A stretch of 64,000 nt of DNA from Mesorhizobium sp. ES1-1 (GCF_020164785.1 NZ_JAIUGX010000008.1:1-64000), one strand, 5' to 3'. Shown: positions 19,300 to 28,721, counted from the stretch's first letter. Notes: generated by a model not told the origin, from the letters alone. Program-made: numbers and translations.

Positions 19300-19404
19300 A
19301 GCCGAAAGGCGGCGCAACCGCATTCGCAAAGACGTGCACATTGATTCGTGGTTCAATCCCCTGCTGCAGGGAACTAGCCCATAGGGCCGGATCAGGAGAG
19401 AATA

Positions 19405-20520
19405 ATGCGCGTCGGCTGCCCCAAGGAAATCAAGAATCATGAGTATCGCGTCGGGCTGACGCCCGGCTCCGTCCGCGAATATGTCGCCCACGGCCATGAA
19501 GTGCTGGTCGAAACGGGCGCGGGCGCAGGCATCGGCGCCGATGACAATGCCTATCGCGCTGCCGGCGCTACTATTGCCAAGACCGCCGCCGATGTGTTTG
19601 CCAAGTCGGATATGATCGTCAAGGTCAAGGAGCCGCAGCCCAATGAATGGGCGCAGCTCCGCGAAGGTCAGATCCTGTACACCTATCTCCATCTGGCGCC
19701 GGACCCGGAGCAGACCAAGGGCCTGCTTGCTTCGGGCGTGACCGCGATCGCTTACGAGACGGTTACCGACGAGCGCGGCGGCCTGCCGCTCTTGGCGCCG
19801 ATGTCGGAAGTCGCCGGACGTCTTTCGATTCAGGCCGGGGCGACGGCGCTGCAGAAAGCCAATGGCGGCCGCGGCGTGCTGCTGGGCGGTGTGCCCGGCG
19901 TGCTGCCAGGCAAGGTCACGGTGCTCGGTGGCGGTGTCGTCGGCCTGCATGCGGCCAGGATGGCGGCGGGGCTTGGCGCCGACGTCACTATAATCGACCG
20001 CTCGATCCCACGGCTGCGCCAGCTGGACGATCTGTTCGCCGGACGCGTCCACACCCGTTATTCGACGGTCGAGGCCCTCGAGGAAGAGTGCTTTTCGGCT
20101 GATATCGTCGTCGGTGCCGTGCTGATTCCCGGTGCCGCGGCGCCGAAGCTGGTCACGCGGGAAATGCTTTCCGGCATGAAGAAGGGCTCGGTGCTGGTCG
20201 ATGTCGCCATCGACCAGGGTGGCTGTTTCGAGACCTCGCACGCCACCACCCATGCGGAACCGACTTACGAGGTTGACGGCGTCATACATTACTGCGTCGC
20301 CAACATGCCCGGCGCGGTGCCGGTGACGTCGGCCCACGCCCTCAACAATGCGACGCTGCATTATGGCCTTCAGCTTGCCGACAAAGGCCTGAAAGCGCTG
20401 ATCGACGATCATCACCTGCGCAACGGCCTCAACGTCCACAAGGGCAAGATCACCAATCGGGCGGTCGCCGAAGCCCTTGGCTACGAGCTCGTCGAACCAA
20501 AAGCCGTCCTCGCGGCTTGA
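19405..20520 (+). CDS. ald: Alanine dehydrogenase
   Basis: NAD-dependent interconversion of L-alanine and pyruvate plus ammonia; 371 aa, cytoplasmic, hexameric in the family. Seen: [20 protein letters not shown], substrate-loop [16 protein letters not shown] with the catalytic region following, NAD-binding [23 protein letters not shown], and [24 protein letters not shown] at the C-terminal hinge. Ribosome site AGGAG precedes the ATG. Regulated in all likelihood by the divergent Lrp-family gene. In rhizobia this enzyme is active in carbon-nitrogen balance and in bacteroids. Confidence 0.97.
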   Translation: MRVGCPKEIKNHEYRVGLTPGSVREYVAHGHEVLVETGAGAGIGADDNAYRAAGATIAKTAADVFAKSDMIVKVKEPQPNEWAQLREGQILYTYLHLAPDPEQTKGLLASGVTAIAYETVTDERGGLPLLAPMSEVAGRLSIQAGATALQKANGGRGVLLGGVPGVLPGKVTVLGGGVVGLHAARMAAGLGADVTIIDRSIPRLRQLDDLFAGRVHTRYSTVEALEEECFSADIVVGAVLIPGAAAPKLVTREMLSGMKKGSVLVDVAIDQGGCFETSHATTHAEPTYEVDGVIHYCVANMPGAVPVTSAHALNNATLHYGLQLADKGLKALIDDHHLRNGLNVHKGKITNRAVAEALGYELVEPKAVLAA

Positions 20521-20604
20521 TACTCGCTCCGGGCCGAGCTCGCTGAACCTGCCGGCGTTCACGGCGACAAAGCTCGACCTGGACGTCCTCAAAGCAAACA
20601 TTCC

Positions 20605-20631
20605 AAGTCCGCCAGCTACGCTGGCGGACTT
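20605..20631 (+). terminator. Terminator after ald
   Basis: Perfect 12-bp stem AAGTCCGCCAGC / GCTGGCGGACTT with a TAC loop, followed by CTTCTG, about 85 nt after the ald stop codon. Confidence 0.75.
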
Positions 20632-20680
20632 CTTCTGCCAGACCGGTCGACCTTCTTGCTCTGTGCCGCTCGAAGGCAAC

Positions 20681-20706
20681 AAAAAAGCGGAGCCAGGGCC
20701 CCGCTT
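20681..20706 (-). terminator. Terminator of the DUF1203 gene
   Basis: On the minus strand, a hairpin with stem AAGCGG / CCGCTT and GC-rich loop is followed by a run of T residues (20686 down to 20681). It lies about 120 nt past the stop of the 20828-21295 gene, a classic intrinsic terminator shape. Confidence 0.65.
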
Positions 20707-20827
20707 CCTAGACGTCGAGATGTGCCGCCGGTTCATCCGCGGTCGGCCAATCGATCGACAATGGCTTTCTAGCGCGCCAATGCGACGGGAGTACGACAGC
20801 TGTTTCGGGTGAGGATGCTCTTGCCCG

Positions 20828-21295
20828 TCAGGCTCGCTCTATCCTGCATTGGTAGCAATTATTGCGCGCCGACCGGACATGCAGGTAGGCGATCTTGCTG
20901 CTTTCAAACAGGGTCTCTGCCCGGGCCGCGATTGCCCCGGTAGGGATAACGCCGCCGCTGCCGTAGACGATGCGGTCGTCCCTGTCGTAGCCGCGCACGA
21001 TGTAATCCGGACTTTCAAGAATCTCGGGAAGCATGTCGCCTGCGACGGCTCGCTCGCATTCTTGGGCGTGCAGGAAGATCGGTCTGGTCTCCGCATAGGG
21101 CTGCAGCTTGGGGAATGGCCGATAGGCCAGGACAAGGTAGCCTTGCCCGGCTGCGATGTTTTTCAGGCAGTGACGGCAGGGCATGCCGTCGCCATCCGAG
21201 ATCTTGAGCTCCGGCGTGCGGCCGTACGCGTCAGGCTCGCCGCGTTGCAACGCCCTTACAGGCGCGGTGGGTAGGGCTGTGAACTGGAAGACCAT
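20828..21295 (-). CDS. DUF1203 family protein
   Basis: 155-residue protein of the DUF1203 family, function unknown. Seen: MVFQFTALPTAPVRALQRGE, two cysteine pairs (MPCRHCLKNI near residue 40 and NNCYQCRIERA at the end) that could bind a metal or a thiol, and a conserved middle ETRPIFLHAQECERA. Cytoplasmic by sequence. Own terminator downstream; it lies 150 nt after the cysK-alaX-sseA-GNAT group on the same strand but is not clearly part of it. Confidence 0.88.
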   Translation of the reverse strand: MVFQFTALPTAPVRALQRGEPDAYGRTPELKISDGDGMPCRHCLKNIAAGQGYLVLAYRPFPKLQPYAETRPIFLHAQECERAVAGDMLPEILESPDYIVRGYDRDDRIVYGSGGVIPTGAIAARAETLFESSKIAYLHVRSARNNCYQCRIERA

Positions 21296-21445
21296 GGCAG
21301 AAATCTCCGTTTCGATTGTCCGGAAACTATTGCCTTGGGCCCGTGCTTCCCACCCGATTCGTGCAAACGATAAGGGGCGGGCTTATCTACAGGCCTGCCT
21401 GACGGATGCGAGCCTCGCCCACAGGCCGGCTGGAAGCCTGTCGGA

Positions 21446-22018
21446 TCAGGGCCGCATGACGCTGGCGGAACGTTCCACAAAGGGCATGGGCCGAACGGTC
21501 TCCTTTTTCTGCGCCACCGGCGTGAAACCGAGCTTCTGGTACAGCGGCAGGGCGGCGGGATGATCGAGCGTGCAGGTCTGTACCGTCACCCGCCGCGGTC
21601 CATGCGACCATGCGGCGGCTATCGCCGCACCGAGGAACCAGCGGCCTATGCCTTGGCCTGTCGCGTGCTCCATCATGCCGAAATAGGCTAGCTCGACTTC
21701 GTCCGGAAGATGCGGCTTGAGATCGAAAAAACCGGCCGGCGCGCCATCGAGATAGAGCACCCGGATGTCGCGGTCCTCGCGATGTATGCCTGCGGAAAGT
21801 TCGTCGTCATCCAGTCTCAACACGTTGACCCAGTGCCATTTTCGCCCCACCCGGTCCATCAGATAGCGGTAAAAGTGGAGAGGAATCTCCTTTGTCTTAA
21901 GCAACGCGATCTGGCGGTTGTAGGGCGCGGGCGGCGAGTAGGCCGGCGGCACATGCATTTCGAGAAAGGTCACGGTGACGTCGATGTCACTCGGCGTGCC
22001 GTTTTCCATCGTCGTCAT
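21446..22018 (-). CDS. GNAT family N-acetyltransferase
   Basis: 190-residue GNAT acetyltransferase. Start at ATG 22018, overlapping the sseA stop by 4 nt; the open frame beyond it is only a shadow of sseA. Seen: DDDELSAGIHREDRDIRVLYLDGAPAGFFDL, VELAYFGMMEHATGQGIGRWFLGAAIAAAW (acetyl-CoA loop Q/R-x-x-G-x-G/A form), and HPAALPLYQKLGFTPV. Substrate unknown. Its coupling to a mercaptopyruvate sulfurtransferase is the main clue. Confidence 0.85.
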   Translation of the reverse strand: MTTMENGTPSDIDVTVTFLEMHVPPAYSPPAPYNRQIALLKTKEIPLHFYRYLMDRVGRKWHWVNVLRLDDDELSAGIHREDRDIRVLYLDGAPAGFFDLKPHLPDEVELAYFGMMEHATGQGIGRWFLGAAIAAAWSHGPRRVTVQTCTLDHPAALPLYQKLGFTPVAQKKETVRPMPFVERSASVMRP

Positions 22019-22866
22019 TCCTTGCCCGTGACCACAGGCGTATCCGGGAGAGAGCCCCACTCCGCCCAGGAGCCATCGTAGAGCTTGTTGTCGGTATGAC
22101 CAAGCGTTTCCAGCGCCAGCGTGATCACGGCGGCGGTGACGCCGGAACCGCAGGAGGTGATGATCGGTTTGGACAGATCGATGCCTGCCTCCTCGATGGC
22201 CTTGCGGAGGCCGTCCTTGGATTTGAGCACGCCATTTTCCGAAAGCGCCGAATAGGGAACATTGTACGCGCCGTGCATATGGCCGGATCGAATCCCGGCG
22301 CGGGGCTCGGGCTCGGCTCCCGTGAAGCGGCCAGGCCCACGCGCATCGGCGATCTGGCTTTCGCCGGTTCCGACAACCCGCCGCATATCGGCCAGACCGG
22401 CCACGCGACCGGCGTTGAAATCGGCGTGAAAAACGTTCGGCGCGATCTTGGTCGGCTCCGCCGTTACCGGCCGTCCTGCGGCCTTCCAGCCGTCGAGACC
22501 GCCTTCCAGGACGTAGACCTGGGAGACGCCCATCACCCGCAACATCCACCATGCCCGCGGCGCGGCGAAGAAGCCCGGACCATCATAGACAACGATCGTG
22601 TCTTCGGCCGAAATGCCCATTGCGCCGGCATATTGCGCGAAATGCTGCGGCGTTGGCAGGGTGTGCGGCAAGGGGGAATCCGGATCCGAAATCGCATCCT
22701 GATCAAGGAACCGGGCGCCTGGAATATGCGCCGCCTCATATTCGGCGCGCGCGTCGCGGTTCTGCGCGGGGAGATACCAGGACGCGTCGATGATCTCCAG
22801 ACCCGGCTGGCCCAGTCGGTCCTGCAGCCAGTCTGCATCGACGGTGAAAGGACTGTCTTCGGCCAT
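22015..22866 (-). CDS. sseA: 3-mercaptopyruvate sulfurtransferase
   Basis: Two-domain rhodanese of 283 aa that transfers sulfur from 3-mercaptopyruvate to thiols or cyanide. Seen: inactive N-terminal rhodanese domain (IIDASWYLPAQNRDARAEYEAAHIPGARFLDQDAI), hinge, and catalytic C-terminal domain with Cys239 in the loop CGSGVTA, the six-residue form typical of mercaptopyruvate rather than thiosulfate specificity. Start ATG 22866; a much longer open frame upstream is antisense to alaX. Lies 34 nt after alaX in a cysteine-linked operon. Confidence 0.95.
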   Translation of the reverse strand: MAEDSPFTVDADWLQDRLGQPGLEIIDASWYLPAQNRDARAEYEAAHIPGARFLDQDAISDPDSPLPHTLPTPQHFAQYAGAMGISAEDTIVVYDGPGFFAAPRAWWMLRVMGVSQVYVLEGGLDGWKAAGRPVTAEPTKIAPNVFHADFNAGRVAGLADMRRVVGTGESQIADARGPGRFTGAEPEPRAGIRSGHMHGAYNVPYSALSENGVLKSKDGLRKAIEEAGIDLSKPIITSCGSGVTAAVITLALETLGHTDNKLYDGSWAEWGSLPDTPVVTGKE

Positions 22867-22900
22867 TCGTCTCTCCTGCTTTGCTGGGGTCCGTCGTTTG

Positions 22901-23644
22901 TCAGGCCGTCGGCATCGGGCCAAAACGGATTCGGAAGCGGCGGTTCTCACGACCCTTCTTCTCGATCTTGCCGATATGGATTTCACCGACTTCGCCGATG
23001 CTTTTGATATGCGTGCCGCCACATGGCTGGCTGTCCACCCCGCCGTTGTCGCCAATGCAGACCAGACGGATCTTACCGGTGCCAACCGGCGGACGCACGT
23101 TCTTGGATTTCACCAGGCCGGGGTTGGCCGCCAGTTCGTCGTCGGTGATCAGCCTGGTGAAGACGGGATGATCGGCCCGCACCAGATCCATCAGGCTCGC
23201 CGTGACCTCTTCCTTGCTGAAGCTGGCATCGGGAATGTCGAAGTCGACACGGCTGTCATCTTCCGACACGGAAGCGCCCGTTATAGGAAAAGGGCAGACG
23301 ACCGTGAGCAAATGGCAGGCCGTATGCATGCGCATCAACAGATGCCGCCGCTCCCAGTCGATCGCGAGCGCCACCTTCTCGCCCACCGCCGGCAGCGCCT
23401 GGCCCGGCGCCGGAACGTGGATGATCTCCTCCTTGCTCTCACCGGTGATGGTGGCGGCAATGACGATGACGCTGCCATCTGCGCGTTCGAGACGGCCCGT
23501 GTCGCCTGGCTGGCCACCCGACGTCGCGTAGAAGATCGTCCTGTCGAGAATGATACCGCCACGGTCGTTCACGCCAAGGACGGTCGCGTCAGCCCTGCGC
23601 AGATAGGCATCATCGCGAAACAGGGCTTCCGTCTTGTAAGCCAT
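22901..23644 (-). CDS. Alanyl-tRNA editing protein (AlaX type)
   Basis: Free-standing trans-editing protein, 247 aa, related to the editing domain of AlaRS; the family deacylates mischarged Ser-tRNA-Ala. Seen: ATSGGQPGDTG, zinc motif HTACH (His107, His111) and CGGTH near residue 205 with the downstream GEIHIGKIEKKGRENRRFRI. A TGATG junction overlaps its ATG with the cysK stop. The combination with cysK and sseA is notable, since serine is also the source of the cysteine backbone. Confidence 0.93.
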   Translation of the reverse strand: MAYKTEALFRDDAYLRRADATVLGVNDRGGIILDRTIFYATSGGQPGDTGRLERADGSVIVIAATITGESKEEIIHVPAPGQALPAVGEKVALAIDWERRHLLMRMHTACHLLTVVCPFPITGASVSEDDSRVDFDIPDASFSKEEVTASLMDLVRADHPVFTRLITDDELAANPGLVKSKNVRPPVGTGKIRLVCIGDNGGVDSQPCGGTHIKSIGEVGEIHIGKIEKKGRENRRFRIRFGPMPTA

Positions 23645-24678
23645 CAAGCGACCTCTTCGAACGGCACCGAAATGGTGCTCCGCTCTTCCATCCAATGCGG
23701 GACCGGCAGATTCTTCTCGCGCAGGAAATCCGGGTTGAACAGCTTCGACTGGTAACGCGTGCCATAGTCGCAAAGAATAGTCACGATGGTGTGGCCGGGG
23801 CCAAGTTCCCTTGCCAGGCGGATCGCACCGGCAATGTTGATGCCGGTCGAGCCTCCGACGCAAAGACCTTCCTCCTGCATCAGGTCGAAAACGATCGGCA
23901 ACGCTTCCTCGTCCCTGATCTGGAAGGAGAAGTCAGGCGTGAAACCTTCGAGATTGGCGGTGATGCGCCCCTGCCCGATGCCTTCGGTGATCGAGCTGCC
24001 CTCGGCCTTCAGCTCGCCGCTGGTGTAGAAATTGTAGAGCGAGGCGCCCAGCGGATCGGCAAGCGCGATCTTGACGTCCTTGCTCTTTCCCTTCAGCCCT
24101 CTGGAGACCCCGGCCAGCGTACCACCCGAGCCGACGGCGCAAACGAAGCCATCCACCTTGCCGCCGGTCTGGCTCCAGATCTCTTCGGCCGTGGTGCGGA
24201 TGTGGCCATCGCGGTTTGCCGTATTGTCGAACTGGTTGGCCCAGATGGCACCGTTCGGCTCCGTCCTCGCCAGCTGCTCGGCCAGCCGTCCCGACAGTTT
24301 CACGTAGTTGTTCGGATTTTTGTAAGCCACTGCTGGCACCTCGATAAGCTCCGCGCCGAGCAGCTTGATCGTATCCTTCTTTTCCTGACTCTGAGTGTCG
24401 GGAATGACGATGACGGTTCGGTAGCCGAGCGCCTTGGCCACCAGGGTCAGCCCGATACCGGTATTTCCGGCCGTTCCCTCGACGATGACGCCGCCGGGCT
24501 TCAGCAAACCGCGTTGCTCGGCATCGCGGATGATGAACAGACCAGCGCGATCCTTGACCGACTGACCGGGATTCATGAATTCAGCCTTGCCGAGGATCTC
24601 GCAACCGGTTTCTTCGGAGGCCTTGTTGAGGCGGATCAGAGGCGTGTTGCCGATCACGTCGATCACAGAACGGTTCAT
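23644..24678 (-). CDS. cysK: Cysteine synthase A (O-acetylserine sulfhydrylase)
   Basis: PLP enzyme making cysteine from O-acetylserine and sulfide. 344 aa, slightly longer than classical CysK because of a C-terminal tail. Seen: VIGNTPLIRLNKASEETGCEILGKAEFMNPGQSVKDRAG with the PLP lysine (Lys42), EGTAGNTGIGLT, the phosphate loop VGSGGTLAG, and GGSTGINIAGA near the C-terminus. First gene of a minus-strand operon with alaX, sseA and a GNAT protein. No CymR- or CysB-type regulator is adjacent. Confidence 0.93.
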   Translation of the reverse strand: MNRSVIDVIGNTPLIRLNKASEETGCEILGKAEFMNPGQSVKDRAGLFIIRDAEQRGLLKPGGVIVEGTAGNTGIGLTLVAKALGYRTVIVIPDTQSQEKKDTIKLLGAELIEVPAVAYKNPNNYVKLSGRLAEQLARTEPNGAIWANQFDNTANRDGHIRTTAEEIWSQTGGKVDGFVCAVGSGGTLAGVSRGLKGKSKDVKIALADPLGASLYNFYTSGELKAEGSSITEGIGQGRITANLEGFTPDFSFQIRDEEALPIVFDLMQEEGLCVGGSTGINIAGAIRLARELGPGHTIVTILCDYGTRYQSKLFNPDFLREKNLPVPHWMEERSTISVPFEEVA

Positions 24679-24902
24679 TCGGGATTCCTTCTGGAGGTGC
24701 GCGAAACCCTAGAAACCCGATGCATCGGTTTCAAGGCAAGAATTTGCCTGGTCCAGTCGCTTTCCAACGCGCACGGTGCGCCGCTGCGGCACGAAGCCAT
24801 TATGGTCCTGCACCGTTCATTTCAATCCGGCCTTCAAAAGCCCCCTTTTCATTCGATTCCTTCATCGCTAGAGCAGGCAAGCAGAAGTCCACAGGGCGCA
24901 GC

Positions 24903-25724
24903 ATGACACTCTATCGGGCAAACCCGAAGCACGGCGTCGCCTGGATCACCGGGGGTAGCAGCGGTATCGGCCGCGCGCTGGCCAAGGATCTTGCGTCGGA
25001 CGGCTTCGCCGTGGCGGTCACGGCGCTGGACAACGAGCCGATCGACACGCTTGTTGTCGAGACCGCGCAGATGCCCGGCAGTGTCACCGCCTTCCCCTGC
25101 GACGTCACCGACGAGCCGCGCATGGCAAGAACGGTCGCCGACATTGAAAAGCAACTCGGCCCCATCGTGCTGGCTGTCTTCAACGCCGGGAATTATATAT
25201 CCACCCCCGGAGAGGCACTTCTCGTCGACGATTTTCGCCGCTCCTTCGAAGTCAATTATTTTGGCATCATCAACGGCCTGGTGCCTGTCGTGGAACGCAT
25301 GCGCGTTCGCGGCCGCGGCCACATCGTCCTGGTTGGATCGGTCACGGCCTATTTCGGCTGGCCGACCACGGCTGCCTATGGCGGCACCAAGGCAGCGATC
25401 AATATCCTGGCCGAATCTCTGCAGTACGATTTCGACAAGATGAATGTGCGGATGCAAGTCTGCAATCCCGGCTTCGTAGACACGCCGCTGACAGCCAAGA
25501 ACATGCTGCCGATGCCGGGACTTATGCCCGTGAACCGCGCGTCGCGCCGCATGGCGCGAGGCATCAAGTCCGGCGGCTTCGAAGTGAGTTTCCCTCGCCG
25601 GACCAGCTGGCCGCTGAAACTGCTTGAGCTGATGCCTAGACCGGTGTGCCAATGGGTTATCGGGGTCATGACCGGGTGGAAGGCACGACCATTGCATTAC
25701 GACCGCAAGCCGCCAAGCGAATAG
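24903..25724 (+). CDS. Short-chain dehydrogenase/reductase
   Basis: Classical SDR, 273 aa from ATG 24903 (the frame is open 61 codons upstream without SDR similarity). Seen: cofactor motif TGGSSGIGRALA, the NAG region in VFNAGNY, Ser in VLVGSVTAYFG, and the catalytic YGGTK (Tyr-x-x-x-Lys). The C-terminal part has a basic/hydrophobic segment (FPRRTSWPLKLLELMPRPVCQWVIGVM) as in membrane-associated DltE/SadH-like SDRs. Substrate unknown. Monocistronic, with a hairpin right after the stop. Confidence 0.88.
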   Translation: MTLYRANPKHGVAWITGGSSGIGRALAKDLASDGFAVAVTALDNEPIDTLVVETAQMPGSVTAFPCDVTDEPRMARTVADIEKQLGPIVLAVFNAGNYISTPGEALLVDDFRRSFEVNYFGIINGLVPVVERMRVRGRGHIVLVGSVTAYFGWPTTAAYGGTKAAINILAESLQYDFDKMNVRMQVCNPGFVDTPLTAKNMLPMPGLMPVNRASRRMARGIKSGGFEVSFPRRTSWPLKLLELMPRPVCQWVIGVMTGWKARPLHYDRKPPSE

Positions 25725-25755
25725 CGCGGTCGGCCCGCCCCACCCGCTGACCGCG
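25725..25755 (+). terminator. Stem-loop after the SDR gene
   Basis: Stem CGCGGTC (25725-25731) / GACCGCG (25749-25755) starting one base after the stop codon, then AATTGCCTGTTT. Weak terminator candidate. Confidence 0.5.
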
Positions 25756-25810
25756 AATTGCCTGTTTATGGGTGCGGTCGTAGTTGAGACATTGTTGCGT
25801 GGAGCTCGCG

Positions 25811-26785
25811 ATGGGGCGACTGGTCGTGCTTGCCGTACTGGGCGTGGTCGTTTTCCTTGCACTCGCCTACGTGCTCGGTCCACGCGTCCCAGTGGACACC
25901 ACGATCCGTTTCGATCCAGCGGCTATCGGTGACGATCCACAGGCCTATGTGGCAAGGGTGGAAGCCGCGGTTCCCGGTATTCGCGACGGGCTAGAGAAGG
26001 AGATCGTCTGGGCGAACCCGATGGTTCATGCCAGGACGCCGCTCGCGATCGTCTATATCCACGGCTTTTCCGCATCGAAGGGCGAGATCCGGCCACTGGC
26101 CGACGATGTGGCCGACCAACTGGACGCCAACCTCTTTTACACCAGGCTGACCGGCCATGGGCAGGACGGCGCTGCGATGACGCAAGGCAGCGTCAATGCC
26201 TGGATCAACGACTATGAGGAGGCGATTGCCATCGGCCGGGCCATCGGCGACAAGGTCATCGTCATCTCGACCTCGACAGGTGGCTCGCTGGCGGCATGGG
26301 CTGCAACGCAACCGGGCGGCTCGAACGGGGTGGCGGCGATCGCGTTTATCTCGCCGAATTTCGGCGTAAGGACATCCGGAGCCGAAATCCTGACAAAGCC
26401 TTGGGGCCAGCAGATCGCCCAGCTTGTCGCTGGCACCGAACGCGGCTTCGTGCCGCGCAACGCGCTGCACGAGAAATTCTGGACTCACAGCTATCCGATC
26501 GCCGCGACACTGCCCATGCAGGCCCTGACCGAGCTTGCCTATGGTGCGCCGGTGGAAAAGGCGACGATCCCTGCCCTGTTCATCCTTTCGGATTCGGACA
26601 AGATCGTGCGGGCGGAGCGCACCCGCGAGATCGCCGCGCGCTGGGGCGGCGGGCACGAACTGGTTCCGATCGAAACCACGGGCGATCCCGACAATCACGT
26701 CATTGCAGGTGATGCCTTGTCGCCATCGACCACGGCCTTTCTCGCGCAAAGGATCGTGGTGTGGATCGAAGCGGTGGTGAAATAG
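25811..26785 (+). CDS. Alpha/beta hydrolase with N-terminal membrane anchor
   Basis: 324-residue alpha/beta-hydrolase. ATG 25811 gives an N-terminal hydrophobic helix (LVVLAVLGVVVFLALAYVLG) acting as signal anchor, then IVYIHGFSASKGEIRPLADDVADQL (oxyanion region HGF), the nucleophile elbow STSTGG (variant of G-x-S-x-G with Ser in place of the first Gly), FILSDSDKIV for the acid, and the late HVI for the catalytic His. Probably a periplasm-facing esterase or lipase-like enzyme; substrate unknown. Confidence 0.8.
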   Translation: MGRLVVLAVLGVVVFLALAYVLGPRVPVDTTIRFDPAAIGDDPQAYVARVEAAVPGIRDGLEKEIVWANPMVHARTPLAIVYIHGFSASKGEIRPLADDVADQLDANLFYTRLTGHGQDGAAMTQGSVNAWINDYEEAIAIGRAIGDKVIVISTSTGGSLAAWAATQPGGSNGVAAIAFISPNFGVRTSGAEILTKPWGQQIAQLVAGTERGFVPRNALHEKFWTHSYPIAATLPMQALTELAYGAPVEKATIPALFILSDSDKIVRAERTREIAARWGGGHELVPIETTGDPDNHVIAGDALSPSTTAFLAQRIVVWIEAVVK

Positions 26786-26797
26786 GACGGCGCGCAA

Positions 26798-26825
26798 AGG
26801 GCGGCTGAATCGCTTCAGCCGCCCT
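26798..26825. terminator. Bidirectional terminator between hydrolase and helicase genes
   Basis: Perfect 12-bp stem AGGGCGGCTGAA / TTCAGCCGCCCT with a TCGC loop, followed on the plus strand by CGCCTTTGTCTTT. It sits between two convergent genes and probably serves both. Confidence 0.75.
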
Positions 26826-26886
26826 CGCCTTTGTCTTTCACGGCCGGTCAGCCGGCCCTGGGCCGGCAGATCGAAGCGCGATTGGC

Positions 26887-28320
26887 TTACGCCGCCCGCG
26901 CCGCCGGACGCTTGCCGCCGAAGCGGCGCTTGTTATTGCCCTTGAAGCCAGGCTTGGCGCCTTCCGGTTTGCGCTCGCCTGCGAACGCCGGCTTGTCGCC
27001 GAAGCGCTTCTTGCCAAAACCATTGCCCTCACCGCCCGGCCGCCTGCCATCGCGACGACCATTGCGGTCGTTTCTGTCATTGGCGGGCTCGAAGCGTTCG
27101 TTCTTCTCAGCCGGATTGCGCAGCGGGTCCGGACTGCCGAGATGGTCGGCAACGATTGGCAGCTTGGTGCGGATGATGCGCTCGACCTGGCGCAGCTTGC
27201 TGTTCTCGGATGGATCGCACAGCGTGATCGCGATGCCGTCCATGCCGTTACGGCCGGTGCGACCAATGCGGTGGACGTAGCTCTCGGCCTCGTCCGGCAG
27301 GTCGAAATTCACCACATGGCTGATGCCGGGCACGTCGATGCCGCGCGCGGCGATGTCGGTCGCCACCAGGATGCGAACCGCACCATCGCGGAAGTCGTTG
27401 AGTGCCTTCTGGCGGGCGTTCTGCGACTTGTTGCCATGGATCACGGCGGCCTTGATGCCGTCACGCTCGAGGTCCTTGGTCACCCTGTCGGCGCCATGCT
27501 TGGTGCGCGAAAAGATGATGACGGATTTCATCGCTTCGTCCGCCAGCATGGTCGCCAGAACCTGACGCTTCTGCTTGGTGCGGGCGAAGACGACGCCCTG
27601 CACGATCTCGGCCGCAGCCGTGCTGTGGGGAGCGACTTCGACGCGGATCGGGTTCTTCAACAGACCTTTCGCCAGTTCGGCGATTTCGGCCGGCATGGTC
27701 GCCGAGAACAAGACCGTCTGACGGTCGGGGGCGGTCGCCTTGGCGATGCGCTTGACGTCGTTGATAAAGCCCATGTCGAGCATGCGGTCGCCTTCGTCGA
27801 GCACCAGCCATTTGGTGTCAGTGAGGACGAGATCGCCTTCCCGCACGAGATCGGTCAAACGGCCCGGCGTAGCGATCAGTATGTCAACGCCGGGGGCAAC
27901 CTTCTTCACTTGGCTGAAACGCGAGACGCCGCCGAGCACCAGCGCTGTGGAGACATGCGCGCCCTTGGCGAGCAGCTTGATCATGTCCTCGATCTGCACG
28001 GCAAGCTCGCGGGTTGGCGCCAGGATCAGCGCGCGCGCCGTCTTCGGCCGGCGCTTGGTGCCGAGAGCGATGATCTTCGACAGTATCGGCAGCGCGAAGG
28101 CGGCCGTCTTGCCCGAGCCGGTCTGGGCGATGCCGAAGATATCACGGCCTTCCATCTGTGGCGGGATCGCCTGCAACTGGATTGGCTTCGGCTCTGTGAA
28201 GCCGGCGGCGTTGGTTGCCTTGAGCAGCGCGCCGGAAATTCCGAGTGCCGCGAAACCGGTCAGTTCCGCGGTGTTGCCGGCTAGAGCGTTGTTGCCGGCT
28301 AAGGTGTTTTCATTGGTCAA
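26887..28320 (-). CDS. DEAD-box RNA helicase (RhlE-like)
   Basis: ATP-dependent RNA helicase of 477 aa. Seen in order: Q motif ([14 protein letters not shown]), motif I AQTGSGKT, Ia PTRELAVQ, motif II DEGD (a variant of DEAD), motif III SAT, then the second RecA domain with [31 protein letters not shown] and motif [10 protein letters not shown]. The last ~80 residues are a basic, Gly/Arg/Lys/Phe-rich tail typical of RNA-binding RhlE tails. Candidate roles are ribosome assembly, RNA turnover and cold adaptation. Confidence 0.94.
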   Translation of the reverse strand: MTNENTLAGNNALAGNTAELTGFAALGISGALLKATNAAGFTEPKPIQLQAIPPQMEGRDIFGIAQTGSGKTAAFALPILSKIIALGTKRRPKTARALILAPTRELAVQIEDMIKLLAKGAHVSTALVLGGVSRFSQVKKVAPGVDILIATPGRLTDLVREGDLVLTDTKWLVLDEGDRMLDMGFINDVKRIAKATAPDRQTVLFSATMPAEIAELAKGLLKNPIRVEVAPHSTAAAEIVQGVVFARTKQKRQVLATMLADEAMKSVIIFSRTKHGADRVTKDLERDGIKAAVIHGNKSQNARQKALNDFRDGAVRILVATDIAARGIDVPGISHVVNFDLPDEAESYVHRIGRTGRNGMDGIAITLCDPSENSKLRQVERIIRTKLPIVADHLGSPDPLRNPAEKNERFEPANDRNDRNGRRDGRRPGGEGNGFGKKRFGDKPAFAGERKPEGAKPGFKGNNKRRFGGKRPAARAA

Positions 28321-28492
28321 AATAGTCTTCTTTCACGCGGCGCACGGCCGCAAACATCGATGGCGGCGGGGCGCAACCCGCCGTCGAAAAATCTGTCATG
28401 AACGACAAGGCGGGCGAACTGTCACGTCCACTCGGCTGCGCTGTCGTGCCCGCAGGCATCATGCCACGGGGCTTTTTCGCCGCTTTGTGATG

Positions 28493-28520
28493 TACCGGAA
28501 AAAGGCCGATATACCGGAAA
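28493..28520. promoter_or_regulatory. Direct repeat upstream of the pccB transcript
   Basis: TACCGGAAA occurs twice (28493 and 28512), 19 nt apart and so on nearly the same helix face, in the divergent interval between the helicase gene and the pccB mini-ORF. Possible activator site; no match to a named motif that I know. Confidence 0.35.
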
Positions 28521-28583
28521 GAGGGAAAACAGACGCAACCAGTCTCATTCGAGAAGGCCGGATTGATCCCGGCCCAAGCGCCT

Positions 28584-28721
28584 ATGCCGCCGCATATGGC
28601 CCAGTTCGCTCCGAAATGCAAGGACTTCATGCTGCAGCGCAAAAAACTCGCGGGCACGGCGCTTGCGCTGCGCGACCGTCGCGATTACCACGAAATGCAG
28701 ACGGTCTGGGAGGGCGACTGA
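28584..28721 (+). CDS. 45-aa ORF translationally coupled to pccB
   Basis: Small basic protein frame (45 aa from ATG 28584, or 41 aa from ATG 28596) ending in TGATG, so that its stop shares a base with the pccB start. Seen: [13 protein letters not shown] and [16 protein letters not shown], a balanced charged composition unlike shadow frames. No domain recognised. Could be a real small subunit or accessory, or a leader peptide coupling translation to pccB. Confidence 0.5.
   Translation: MPPHMAQFAPKCKDFMLQRKKLAGTALALRDRRDYHEMQTVWEGD

Noticed and set aside
19341..19356. FixK/Fnr-like site TTGATTCGTGGTTCAA
   Set aside because: The half-sites TTGA/TCAA are spaced wrongly (consensus TTGAT-N4-ATCAA), so chance is likely.
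27740..28720. Long N-terminal extension of pccB
   Set aside because: It is antisense to the DEAD-box gene, and the conserved PccB N-terminus begins at ATG 28721.
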